Source of the DNA: Cervus elaphus
Taxonomy: Eukaryota > Chordata > Mammalia > Artiodactyla > Cervidae
Assembly: GCF_910594005.1 (NCBI RefSeq)
Contig: NC_057823.1
Coordinates: 58,712,015-58,776,014, forward strand
DNA length: 64,000 nucleotides
Reading direction: 5' to 3'
The notes beneath the pieces are model-generated. The model searched no databases. It saw only the letters and a program-made list of their open reading frames with translations, and was not told the origin of the DNA. Positions 9,803 to 20,858 of the stretch are shown here, piece by piece; positions within the stretch are counted from its first letter, which is position 1; every line of letters starts with the position of its first letter. A program made the position numbers and the translations under genes.

Positions 9803-10199
9803 GTATGGGGGTAGCGGTGGTAAAAAGATACCTGCCGCAGAGATCCTATCTTAGTGCTTGTTCACAATAGGTGCTTAGCAGATGCCAGTTTCCTTCTCCC
9901 TCTCTCTTCGACACACTCTAAAAGGGGGAGGAAATCTTATTTGTGAGCCGCAGAAACACCTTCATGATTTAAAAATGAATGTTCCAAGCCCAGAAGTCTT
10001 CTGTACATTTCTCCACCGTGTCTTCAAAGAACTCTGGGTCATCACGTCCGGCCTGAAATTCGGAGCAGAGCAGGTCTCCCCTCCGCGCAGCATGCCCCCC
10101 TACTGCAAAAGCAAACCTGGGGATCGCCCCCAGTCCCTGGACCTCAGCTCGTCTCCGCCGTCTTGCACAACAGCCCCAGCGATTCCTCCACCTCCCCTC

Positions 10200-10419
10200 C
10201 ATCGGGTGTCCTTTAATAATAAATGCCCTTATGCCATTACATTATATTGTGGGTTTTGAAAATTTAAAATACGGCTGATGCAATATTAATTGCCTATAGT
10301 GGTATAAAACACAGGGCCGGAGCCCAGCCGGGCTGCAGAGCAGGCGGCCGTGAAAGTCCCGCGCCGATGCGAAGCGTTCCAGACAGACGCGCCTTTGCGG
10401 GCTGCGAGGTTTCCTGCAG
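10200..10419 (+). promoter_or_regulatory. Candidate non-coding promoter and first exon downstream of POU4F3
   Basis: An AT-rich block with homeodomain/POU-like motifs (ATGCAATATTAATTGC at 10278-10293) precedes TATAAAA at 10303-10309. Sequence then turns abruptly CpG-rich, and a strong donor CAG|GTAAGA sits at 10417-10425. This gives a predicted exon of roughly 10335-10419. A weak-context ATG at 10367 is open to the donor but encodes nothing I recognise. It could be a lncRNA promoter, an enhancer with promoter-like sequence, or coincidence. Confidence 0.4.
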
Positions 10420-10559
10420 GTAAGAGCCTTCGGCTTTTTTGACCCGGGGAAGAACTCGATATCCGCCTCCATCTCCTTTTTCGAAAAGTTCCCTGATGTT
10501 TTTTATTTGCTTATTTATTTGTTTATTGTATTAATAACATCAAAAGTTTGGGAGACTTT

Positions 10560-10970
10560 TTTTTTGAAGAGGGCGCGATGAGTCGCCTGAATGCAAGGTC
10601 TGTGTCACTCTTGGCCGGGCGGGGTGTTGAGTGGGACCCGCGCCTCTGCGTCAGCGGCTTCAGACGTCCTGGACGGTATGCGCACCGTACGTTGACAAGT
10701 TTCTACCTGCGGGCGGGAGCTGCGGCCCGGTCCACGCCGCGCCCCACCCTCTCCCACCCCCCGAGTGCGCCCGGCCGGCGCCGCTGCCTCTCTCTTTGGG
10801 CTTGTCCAGGAAGCATTGGGAGCTGCGGTTTCTTCGGAATTGTTCAGTCGCCTCTGTTATTCGTCCGGTGGAGGCACAGACCTCTCGAGGGGTGGTGTGT
10901 GTATGTGGCCGGGAGCAGGACGCGGTGGGGGGCGGGGGGGGTCTGGGTACCAGCCGGTTTGGGGTTCAGG
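10560..10970. promoter_or_regulatory. CpG-rich segment following the candidate exon
   Basis: GC-rich unique DNA with many CpGs and GGGCGGG-type motifs, continuing the CpG-rich character begun at 10310 after an AT-rich gap (10495-10560, TTTATTTG repeats). The open frames on both strands reflect base composition only. Confidence 0.4.
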
Positions 10971-10979
10971 CAGGCCCGA

Positions 10980-11060
10980 TTTGCATCCTGGTGGATCATT
11001 TCCTAATCGCGTGACCTTGTGCAAGTCACATCACCTCTCTAAGGCTCTGCTGATGGCTGT
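10980..11060 (+). mobile_element. MIR CORE fragment
   Basis: Short sense MIR piece: the cgcgtgaccttgtgcaagtcac block and the cacctctctaaggctctg continuation. Confidence 0.65.
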
Positions 11061-11924
11061 AAAACCGCACAAAAATTTTTTGACAAGTAATTGAAAAGCA
11101 GTGTGGAGCAAATTTGCTTTTCCCAAGTCCCATCAACTTGGCGGCCTTCACTGCCCAAAGGCCCAGCTAGGGGTTTCTTTAGCCTGTGCCAAGAGAAGGG
11201 AAGCCCAGTTCTCAGGGCTTTTTGTATGGAAAGCTGCATTTGGCCTCTCCTGGTGGAACTTTGAGAGTTATCTGTGGACCAGAGTAAGGCTTCTAGGCCC
11301 CTGCCTGGCTGGAACCAGGGACTGACCCGCAATGAGCCAGGCATACACAAGTCAGCATGGCTGAAGCCCTGGCAGCCAGAATGTGAGGTAGGAACTCTGG
11401 GTCCAGGCTGTGTGATCTCTGGCCAGGAACTTCCTCTGCCCTCAGGTAGTGTGAGTTTTGTCGGTTTCAAGCTCAATGCCAGCTCAGGATCTGGCCCAGA
11501 GTGGCAGACAATTGATACCTGTTGAATAACTGAATGAATGAAGTTTTGTAAATGAAAGGACCCCTCTAGGGCAATCCTCTCTGGATTCTGGGGACTACAA
11601 GGAGAAACAGAGACCATCAAGAATAGACAAGTCAGGAGTAAGGCCAGGGCCAAGGTGGTGGTCTGCATATCAAGCTTCCATTCAAAGACAATGTTTCCTT
11701 CCTGTTTAAATTAGAAGAGGCTTTGCCTCCCTCTGTGTTGATCATGGGTAGAGATGGGGTCCTCTGTGACATGGGCCCTGGGAACCTTGAAGAGGAATCT
11801 TCAGGATGGGGGGCGGTGACCCCTGCCCTGTTGAGTGTGCCTGACCCTCTCTTGGCCCTACTTTGAGCCTGGGTTATTTTACTTTCCTGCTAAGATATAA
11901 ACTGCTCCAGTTCTGGAGTGGACA
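11061..11924. other. Intergenic with L2 3'-end remnant
   Basis: Contains an L2/MIR-type tail at about 11440-11545, ending in tgaataactgaatgaatgaag. A 209-codon minus-strand open frame at 11039-11668 crosses these repeats and has no recognisable domain, so it is not called as a gene. Confidence 0.5.
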
Positions 11925-12100
11925 GACCTAGGGTGGAATATCTTCTCCATCTCTTACTTGAATAAGTGACTTGACCTGAGCCTCAGTGACTTCATCTGTC
12001 AAATTGGGGGAAAAAAAAAAAATGACTGTCTTTCAGGATTGCTTTCATAAGTAAGTGAAATCACATAAGCCCAGGGCCTGACACATAGTAGGCATTAATG
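11925..12100 (+). mobile_element. MIR SINE with internal A-run
   Basis: Sense MIR: the gacttgacctgagcctcagtg block, a 12-A expansion near 12010-12021, and the cccagggcctgacacatagtagg tail. Confidence 0.8.
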
Positions 12101-12869
12101 GATACTCTCTTTAAAGTATTACTTATACTCAGAAAAATGAGAGGTTATGTTGCAGGGGCAAATTGCCAGATTTGGAGTCAGGTGGGATCAACAGTTTCCC
12201 TCTGTAAGCCACCATCTGATCATGTGCAAAATGAGAGTAGTAAGAGCTGTGTCTGTCGGAGGCAAGCTAGAAAGCATAAAAAAAAAAAAATCTCTTTGCA
12301 CTCTGTGCATCCTAGCTAGGAAGGAAGGAGGAATTCGCTTTTCAGGAGTCCATGGTGCCAATGTGTAGTTCCCACTAAGAGGCTTGACCCTCTGACAGCT
12401 CCTTGGACCCAAGCCTTGCTCCTCTGTAGACTCCTGGAGAACATCGGCTGTCAGTGACAAAGACTCGGTGCAGGCTTCACCCGGAGGGGTGGGGCTCCAG
12501 CGGGCAGAGGAGGAGCCAGGTATGGGGGTCCCGGGCTCGTTCTCCCCGCCCTCCACCCACTGTCTGCCTGGGGTTAGACTGCCTCAGCATGGATGTGGAG
12601 CGCAGAGCCCAGAGACTGAGGCCCAGAGAAAGGCGGAGGGATTTAGCCGACTCTTTCTACCTTAAATCTTCTTTCCTCTATCAGACTACCTTGTAGAATT
12701 TCTGTCTTAGCCCTTATTACTCCTTGATAGCACCCTGTTAATTTATTCAGCAATAAAAGCACTTGGGGCGAGCAAGCACCACGTAGACCCAGTTCCCTCC
12801 TGCCTCCCTGAATCAAGCGCAGGGCCACACACAGAGTGAGCGCTCTACAAGTGTTCGTTAGATAAATGA
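12101..12869. other. Intergenic, no gene seen
   Basis: Unassigned sequence with scattered A-runs and an L2/MIR-type tail around 12815-12870 (gcgctctacaagtgttcgtt). No exon structure found. Confidence 0.45.
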
Positions 12870-12871
12870 AT

Positions 12872-13045
12872 AATAATGGTATCTGACAGGTATTGAGGTC
12901 TCCCCACACGTGAGGTTTTGTTCCAAGTACTTCACGTGCGTTAATTTATTAATCCTTCAACAACACCATGAGCAGGTATCCTTTTTAAGCCCATTTTACA
13001 GATGAGAACTTGGAAGGATTGTGTTTCTGTAATTTGCCCAGGGCG
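12872..13045 (-). mobile_element. MIR SINE
   Basis: Antisense MIR. The tccaagtacttcacgtgcg and taatccttcaacaacacc blocks are followed by cccattttacagatgagaac. Confidence 0.8.
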
Positions 13046-13089
13046 GATCGTGAACTTAGCAGTTTGGTGGAGAGAGGTGGCAAAAACTG

Positions 13090-13870
13090 GCTTCTTCGCC
13101 TCACCCTTGGCGAGGGGCAGGGCAGGGGAGCCTCCAGGAATGGGGACGGAGCAGCCGTGTCACATTAGGCTGGAGTCGCCGGACGATCTGGGGAGGTGGT
13201 GGAAGGCGAGGATGCCCGCCGTCCTCGCCGGGTTGCAGGTTTTCCCGTCTCCGTTCCGCGCCTCTCACATCTCTGTTCCTTTTTCTGTTACCGGTCTCTC
13301 ACACAACCCTCTCTCAGCTTCCCTCTGACCTCTCAGGCGCGAAAGTCTGGTCCCAAAGTGCAAGGGCGGGCGGGCCGCGTCCCTAGGGCGCGCACAGAGC
13401 CTTCTCCCCATCTTTCTCCTCTTTCCTGGAGCGGCGGGAGCCCCCGCGTAACCCGCCCGGCGGGCAGACGGAGCCAGTGAAGACCCCGGCGGACAAATTA
13501 GCCTCGCCTTCGATCGCTCTTTTCCGATCAGGTCAGGTTTCCCTCCGCCCTGTGACGGCGCTTCCGCACCAGCCCGGCTCCCCGGGTTCCCCCGCGGGGT
13601 CAAGGTTCGCCCGGCTCCGCCTGGCGCCTCGGGAGGGGCTTCCCCTCCGCAGCGTTCCGGCCCGGGAGCCAGCCCCATCCCCCGGACTTTGGGGAGGAGC
13701 ATCTCGCCAAGAGGGTTACGCGCCGGCCCCTGGCTCCTCCCGGGAGTCCTCCCCACTGTTGCTTCCGGTCCTCAACGGGTGGAGAGTTGTCTCTAAAAAG
13801 CATCAGTTCTCTGCTCCATCCTTCGGCCCAATCCGACCCAGTCTTACGCGGGAGGCAAACTGGTACCGAA
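13090..13870. promoter_or_regulatory. Orphan CpG island
   Basis: About 0.7 kb of CpG-dense unique DNA, densest at 13330-13720 (GGGCGGGCGGG, CCCGCCCGGCGGG), lying 5.2-6.0 kb past the POU4F3 stop. No coding exon is recognisable; the open frames on both strands are composition artefacts. It could be a promoter of a non-coding transcript or a developmental-gene CpG island associated with Polycomb. Confidence 0.45.
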
Positions 13871-14199
13871 ATAGTACTCCCTCTCTTTTGAGCTTATTTT
13901 AGAATTTCACACACACACAAATCCTACTGCTCATCTTGGGAAAATCAGAATTTCATTGGACTTCTTTATACATAGTTAGGATTTAATATTGATTCTACTT
14001 TGAATTACATCGGGAGTGGGGACCACCATAATTTCAAGAGCCCTCTGCCCGAATCCCACTCCTGAGGTCACTATCTCTTTCCTATATTCGCTACCCCCCT
14101 GCCCCCATCAACGCAGCTCCGACCCAACATCCCCGCCCACCTCAGTGCCCCCCAATGCCTGAGGCTTTGCTAAGCAGCTCACCTCTTGGCAGATATAGT

Positions 14200-14525
14200 T
14201 AATGCCCAGCCCTCATAAATCAAGACCATAAAAAGCTTACTTTCATATGCACTCAATTTCTACCAAACCTAAACTAATTGCATAAATTCCTTTAGGCCAC
14301 TCAGAGCTGCTCTCTGGGTTGGGATCTGATCAATTAGTCATTAGGCACTCCATTAGCTGGGGTTTAAGCTGCCTCATATAAATGTCTCCTGTCAATTTGC
14401 TTGTAATTGAATGAATAAAAAAGGGTACAATTATTAGCACAGAGGATCAGAATGAGGAGAGGTCAGTTTTATTCAAATATTCTAAAAATGTCTTAATCTA
14501 AGAATAATTAAAAGAAGGCATTTAG
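14200..14525. promoter_or_regulatory. ATTA-rich candidate enhancer
   Basis: A repeat-free block with many homeodomain cores (TAATTG, CAATTAG, CATTAGG, CCATTAG, GTAATTG, TTATTAG, TAATTAA). A POU-like site, TAATTGCATAAATT, lies at 14275-14288. Similar composition is typical of conserved enhancers near developmental regulators; conservation cannot be tested here. Confidence 0.4.
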
Positions 14526-14689
14526 ACACCAGCTACTCCAAGAGTCTGTTCATGTTAAGGAAAGGTCCAGCCTGAGATACAGCAACCTGAGTGGTTATCC
14601 CAGCTCCGCCACCCTGGGAAACTAGTCTCTCCCACCCCTGTGGCTTTACACATAAGACAAGTTGGTTGGGATGATTTTTGTTTCTTTTT

Positions 14690-15060
14690 TAATTAGTTTT
14701 ACATTTTTTCAAAGTAATTTATGCACATAGTTTAAAAAGTTGAATACAGAAGGGCCACATGACCAAGGCTTTCCTTTAGCCACTTTTGTTTCTTTTGGAA
14801 GTAAATTATATCGAAATAATATATTGGTGGCACTATTTCTCAAGGCAAGGCTTATTTGAATATTAAGATTATTAAGAATTTTAAGAAATGTTAAGATTTT
14901 AATTAAATAATACATGATTCAAATTCAAAAGGATTAGAAGATTTGCAGTGGAAAATCTTTCTCTCACCTTTGACCCAAGTTAAGCAGTTCCATTTCTTCA
15001 AGGCAAATAACATCAATTTCTTGTGTATACTCCAGAGATGTTTTATTAGCCACTGTTTCT
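14690..15060 (-). mobile_element. Ancient L1M fragment
   Basis: Shows the antisense L1M pattern of acatttttcaaagtaatttatg, followed by a caaattcaaaaggatt block and a tcttgtgtatactccagagatg block. Diverged and broken; the boundaries are approximate. Confidence 0.55.
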
Positions 15061-16984
15061 TGATTTGTCATTCTTAGTCACTGTGCATTAACTTCTAGCT
15101 ATGATATCAGAGAACTAGAGATACAATAATCCTGAATAATCTCCCCACACCAAGTATGCTAAGAAGTTTTGTATAAAATCAATAATCAAAAATACAAACT
15201 GTGTATGCAGTTGAAAATTCTTATTCTTTTTTTGTGTGTGACCAAAAACTAATTTGGAGGTGTGGACATCACAAATATATAAGAACTGCCTGCCTGCGAG
15301 GATGAAGCATACATATAGGTGGATTTGAGTTCTAGCCTTCCAAATAGAATTTAAAGCCGTCTATCTGGGGATGCTGTGGATGACAGCATTTAATAATCTA
15401 CCTAAGGTGAGGGATTGAGCATCAGACTGCAGAAACTCCAGCTGAGCATCCACATGAGAGGGAGCCCAGTGCCTTGGGATACCAACTCCATCTCTGCCAG
15501 AAGTTCTAGGTGGGGGTCCTGCTTGGCTGCTAGGAGAGGTACAGGGAACCATTGTTCCAGGGCAGGGTGGGTTTGTATCGGGTCCTGCATGTTGTCTCGA
15601 TGATTCCTCTTGTAGTGAGAAGCTTGTACTGGGAGAGAGTTAACCAGGAGAACGGGAGTCCTCTCTGGGCAGCAGGCAGAGCAAGGTCACATGATTCCTG
15701 GAGGGTGCACAAAGAGGTCTGAATTCCAGGCCTTTACCTCTTCTATATGATGTTGGTAACTCTATTCATTTCTCAGTTTCTGCAACTCTAACTTGAGGAA
15801 ATTGACCTAGATAATAGTTCAGTTTTAGTGAGGGTTCACGGTCTTCCTTGAGAATCTGAGGAAAACTGTCTTCCTAACCCAGAAAAATGCTCTCAAAAGT
15901 TCTGCTAACTTTACTTGGAGTTCAACCCTAGAATCCCTGGGTCCAACCCAGGAGGCTTCGGGTCCAAGGTTAAGACCTCTTGGACTAGGTGATCTAAAGA
16001 TTTTTCTTTATGTGACTATCTGAATTTATAGTCAAATACCCATAAACACTGAAACCAGTTTAGGAAACTGGGAAGAACTTCAGTGAAGGCAAAAATAAAG
16101 TGTTAATTAGACCATGAGCCAATTGTCAATAAAGATTCCAAATGGCTTTAGCAAAATTATTTTTCAGATCAATAGTCAGTCTCCCAAGAGGTAATGTGAT
16201 GGAGTGAAAAAAGCACTACATTAGGGGTCAAAATCTAGGCCTTTTTTAAAAACCATCTTTTAACACTGAGAATTGAGATTTCGAGCTGGAGTTTCCCTGC
16301 TCTGGCCCCCTTTTTCCTTCTCAGTAAAAGGAGAGAATTGGACCACGTGACTTCTGAAGGTGCTGCTGCTCACTTTATGTGAGCTTATGTGTAAAGACAC
16401 TGGTGTGTCTTATATTCGGTATTTGTTTTAGCTTATTTTATCTTTCTATCTTGTTTTCAAAAGGGTAGTTGTAAAAAAGTGGTGTTGGACAAAAGGTTAG
16501 TTCCAAGTTTCTGGGTTCCTAAGCACTGATGCTTCTAAAACCATGTGGTGGAAACACAACTTCTACTTCTTAATGGAAAAAGAAAAACAACAAGAGTTTG
16601 TAAGTTTAAAATTTAAAGGCAGGGTGGGAGTAGGAGGCCGGATGAAATTAAAATGTTTTCTTAGACTAATAGTTCTGGAAGGCCTGGGGAGACTCAGCCC
16701 AGTAGGGAGCAGAAGGCGGTTGTTGTGGGCTGGGCAGGGCACCGAAGCCTATCACAGCTCTGGCCGGAATCCACAAATAAGAGAACGATGATCAGCTCCT
16801 GTTCTCTGCTCTTGGATCTTCACTTTTTTCTACCTTCTGACTTGAATTAATGTTTGCAGCTGTGAGCTCACTCAGCTTTTGAGGGTCTGCATTACTGGTC
16901 ACATTGCTCAAGTGAAATGATAGAAACATTATTTCAATTTCAACTCTTCCATTTCCAATTTAACCAGCATTTCTCCAGTTGATT
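15061..16984. other. Intergenic, no gene seen
   Basis: About 1.9 kb of AT-rich sequence. Short overlapping open frames at 15361-15712 occur on both strands without recognisable content. No repeat family is assigned with confidence. Confidence 0.45.
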
Positions 16985-17345
16985 TTGTAGTGCTCCCCTC
17001 TCCCCAGTTTCATTGAGATTTAATTAGCATATTACATTGTGTAAGTTTAAAGTGTGCCGCATAACAATTTGATGTTTGTATATATTGCAAAATGATTACC
17101 ACACTAAGATTAGTTAACATCTATTACCTTACATAGTTTCAATATTTTTTCCTTGTGGTAAGAACTTTTAGCATCTGCCCTTTCTCGGCAACTTTCAAAT
17201 ATAGAGTAATACACAGCAGTGTTTAGTCATCATGCTGTACATTATATCCCAGGACTTATTTATCTTATAACTGCAAGTTTGAATCTTCTGACCACCTTCC
17301 CCTAATTCCACGCTTTTACTTCTTGAGTTTTTCACTGTCAGTTCT
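16985..17345 (-). mobile_element. L1M 3'-end fragment
   Basis: Antisense L1M 3' UTR. It shows tttcattgagatttaattagc, then the atattgcaaaatgattacc, aactttcaaatatagag and catgctgtacattatatccc blocks in the expected order. Confidence 0.8.
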
Positions 17346-18150
17346 TTACTGTAACTTATGGCATTGTGTAGTATGGCTCTAATCTTCTACTAATTCTAGT
17401 AGGTCATTGAGGGGAAGGTTTGTATTTCTTGACTGTCACAGTAGGGTTTATTTTTCCATCACAAAGAAAGAGTGTTAATAATATTTACTCAAATGCTTTA
17501 TATTGTCACTGTCAGAAACATGCAATCCTAGAACATGAGCCAAGATGAGTTCTTAGAGATTCACTGGCTGAAGAATATGGTGTTGTCATTCTAGGGGCCC
17601 AGGAATCTATATTCTTCACCATCTCTCCATGTGTCTCCAATTATTTGCTCAGATTTAGAAAGATGTTTCTTACAGTATTTTTTTTTCTAACCAAAATGCC
17701 CCCACCCTGGAATTTGAGAATATAGTCTGAAACACAAAATTCAATTCTTACTTCATTAAAGGTGGTATAAATTTTGTGTTCCATTCACAACACAGCTGTT
17801 ACTGTTTTGCCCTCCCAACCATTGCTGTGGGAGTTTACTTATCACAGAGTAAACTGTTGCAACACCCAGAACCTTTGGCTACAACCACTCCCTGCAGACT
17901 GACAGGCAGCCTAATTTGAAAATAAATCTCGTGCAACCTCTTTATTGTAGGGCAAAAATGAGACCTAAAAGAAATTTAGTAAATATATAGCGTAAAATGT
18001 ATTTAGTATATAACGATAAAAAGCAATATCTCTACTGATCACTTTAGAATAATTGGTATTTAACAAACATTTGACACTGAGTGCATGAATGAGCCATTCT
18101 TACTTATTATTCTCCTGACCACATCCCTTCACTTCAAAAGTGACTGAAGG
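17346..18150. other. Intergenic, no gene seen
   Basis: AT-rich unique or heavily decayed DNA; nothing recognisable. Confidence 0.45.
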
Positions 18151-18163
18151 CAACAATGAAATT

Positions 18164-18283
18164 CTTTTTTTTTTTTGCTTCATTGCATGGCATGTGGGAT
18201 CTTAGTTCCCCAATCAGGGATTGAACTCATGTCCCTTGCAGTGGAAGCTCTGAGTCTCAACCATTGTACCACCAGGGAAATCC
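18164..18283 (-). mobile_element. CHR-type SINE with target duplication
   Basis: Antisense CHR SINE: a T-run, then the gcatggcatgtgggatctt, gattgaactcatgtccc and accaccagggaaatccc blocks. The flanks are a 13-bp duplication with one mismatch: CAACAATGAAATT at 18151-18163 and CAACGATGAAATT at 18284-18296. Confidence 0.85.
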
Positions 18284-18296
18284 CAACGATGAAATT

Positions 18297-19746
18297 TTAA
18301 GGTATGGAATATTCCTACATTCAATGCGCTGCCGCTTCTAAAATGGTCTACAAACCTAGTTTAACCCATATTTTATGAATGTCCAAGGTCACACAACTAA
18401 TAAGTGATAGAACTTAGCGTTAAGCCCAGAATTGTCTTCCTCTAGAAATGAACTCTTTGCACTATACCATGCTTGCTCCTGCAGAAGATGATGGACTTAT
18501 GTTTTTCAGGTAAAATCTGTAGGACTCCTATGTGAAAGAAGCCTTACTCTTGTTCTGCAGGGCAAAAAGGGTACAATAAGTAGAAAATGAAAGTCACAGA
18601 GAGGAAAAATTTCATTTTCATAGGAAAAAGAAAACTCTGGCCATCACCATGGTCCAAGGAGGGGACTGTACTATGAGTTCTTGAGTGGAGGATCTGAACA
18701 GAGATTTTAGTGAATGACTGAGAGTAGATTTCAGTTCAGACATGTGGTTGCAAAGAGGTGACATCTCCTTCCGACCTGAGAGCCAGTTCCTCTCTAGATG
18801 GTTGTTCAGTCCTGGATCCCTCCACTGAAAAATATAAAGGAACTATCTCATAAAAAAAAAAAAATGCACAACTCCCTTAAAGGAGCATGGGAAGCAAATG
18901 TTTAACAATATTTGTCCTTTGCATTTGTCTTCTGGAATACCAAGATAATGTACTTGAAACTAACAAAAGTTAAAATGTTGGGCTCTGCTCCTTTATTGAC
19001 TTATTATATTAGAAGAATCTAACAACAGATGACTCACCGAGTGTGCGCCGAGGCAGTCACTGGAGACTTCAGGGGAGAATGGGAGCGTCCCTGAGGAGCT
19101 GTTATTTAAAAATGGATTTATAGCCTAGGGACTAGATTGGGGGCCCTGCCTGCCTTTTGCCTACTGGCAGGGCTTTGTGTTCTCTCCCATCTTTTCTTCC
19201 TTAAGAAAAAGCTTTTTTTTCTTTTGTTCTTTCAGTTCTTTCCCTCCCTGTCTTCCTTTCCCTGATCACGGTGTCAAAGTACTTGTGAGGACTGGCTACT
19301 GGTTTTAAGTTTTCATTTGGATCCTCGAATGCTCCAGAAGCAACAGGCTAAAGAGAATGCTCTGAGCCAGGGCTCAGTTACCAGAAGGCAGTCTAAACAT
19401 GTGCTTTGCATACTTGCAAAGGAAAGAAACCCCAACATAACAAAGGGTGTTTTGGAAGACTTCAGTATTTGGTATTTAAAAAAGTATACTAGTCATCAAG
19501 TTCAAAATGGTGCTGAACGTCCTCCCATGTATTTTATGAGGTAGTGTTTTAAATTTCATACGGAAGAGCAGGTAACATAAAATACTCAGTGTTTCAAGCC
19601 TCTAAAGATCTTCATTTGACCCAACATTTATGAATACAATTATAAAAATGTGTATGAATACTGTACTATGTGTAGAACAAGTACATTAAAGAATGAGGAA
19701 GAATGAGGTCTCTTCTGGCTTCCATGTAGGTGTTTGATTTCATCAG
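18297..19746. other. Intergenic, no gene seen
   Basis: About 1.4 kb, AT-rich, with a T-rich stretch near 19205-19245. No repeat family or exon recognised. Confidence 0.45.
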
Positions 19747-19762
19747 AAATAGCTGAGGTCTA

Positions 19763-20042
19763 ATGGAGAATAGACTGGTGGTTGCCAAGGAGGAGGCGGT
19801 TAGGGGAGGGATGGACTGGGACCATGGGGTTAGCAGATGTAAGCTTTTATGTATAGGATGGATAAACAACGGGTCCTACTGTCTAGCACAGAGGACTGTG
19901 TTCAGTATCCTATGATAAACCATAATGGAAAAGACTATATAAAAAAGAGAATGCATATATATTAATATGTATAAGTGAATCACTTTGCCATACAGCAGTA
20001 ATTAACACAACATTGTAAATCAACTATACTTCAATAAAAAGG
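19763..20042 (+). mobile_element. 5'-truncated L1 with target duplication
   Basis: Sense L1 3' end: the agactggtggttgccaagg, gtcctactgtctagcacag and caactatacttcaataaaaa blocks. It is flanked by AAATAGCTGAGGTCTA (19747-19762) and AAATAACTGAGGTCTA (20043-20058), 15 of 16 identical, which marks a single retrotransposition event of about 280 bp. Confidence 0.9.
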
Positions 20043-20068
20043 AAATAACTGAGGTCTAGAAATATGTT

Positions 20069-20849
20069 CAGTTCAGTTCAGTTCAGTTCAGTCGCTCAGT
20101 CGTGTCTGACTTTTTGCGACCCCATGAATCGCAGCATGCCAGGCCTCCCTGTCCATCACCAACTCCGAGTTTACTCAAACTCATGTCCATCAAGTCGGTG
20201 ATGCCATCCAGCCATCTCATCCTCTGTCGTCCCCTTCTCCTCCTGCCCCCAATCCCTCCGAGCATCAGGGTCTTTTCCAGTGAGTCAACTCTTTGCATGA
20301 GGTGGCCAAAGTATTGGAGTTTCAGCTTCAACATCAGTATTTCCAATGAACACCCAGGACTGATCTTTAGGATGGACTGGTTGGATCTCCTTGTAGTCCA
20401 AGGGACTCTCAAGAGTCTTTTCCAACACCACAGTTCAAAAGCATCAATTCTTCTGCGCTCAGCTTTCTTCACAGTCCAACTCTCACATCCATACATGACC
20501 ACTGGAAAAACCATAGCCTTGACTAGATGGACCTTTGTTGGCAAAGTAATGTCTCTGCTTTTTAATATGCTATCTAGGTTGGTCATAACTTTCCTTCCAA
20601 GGAGTAAGCATCTTTTAATTTCATGGCTGCAATCACCATCTGCAGTGATTTTGGAGCCCCAAAAAATAAAGTCTGACACTGTTTCCACTGTTTCCCCATC
20701 TATTTCCCATGAAGTGATGGGACCAGATGCCATGATCTTAGTTTTCTGAATGCTGAGCTTTAAGCCAACTTTTTCACTCTCCTCTTTCACTTTCATCAAG
20801 AGGCTTTTTAGTTCATCTTCACTTTCTGCCGTAAAGGTGGTGTCATCTA
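20069..20849 (-). mobile_element. BovB (RTE) LINE, 5'-truncated, with target duplication
   Basis: On the minus strand this is the 3' part of the BovB reverse-transcriptase ORF. A 238-codon frame is still open over 20083-20799 and shows the family's SKITADGDCSHEIKR and YFGHLMQRVDSLEK blocks, then the 3' UTR and the (TGAAC)n terminal repeat at 20066-20090. A 9-bp duplication AAATATGTT (20060-20068, 20850-20858) flanks it. The catalytic YADD region is missing, so it is a dead fragment. Confidence 0.92.
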
Positions 20850-20858
20850 AAATATGTT

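Noticed and set aside
11039..11668. 209-codon minus-strand frame with a hydrophobic N-terminus resembling a signal peptide
   Set aside because: It crosses MIR and L2-derived sequence and shows no family similarity.
20083..20799. 238-codon minus-strand ORF that could be annotated as a reverse-transcriptase-like protein gene
   Set aside because: It is the C-terminal part of BovB ORF, lacks the YADD catalytic segment and is flanked by a target duplication, so it is a dead LINE fragment rather than a host gene.
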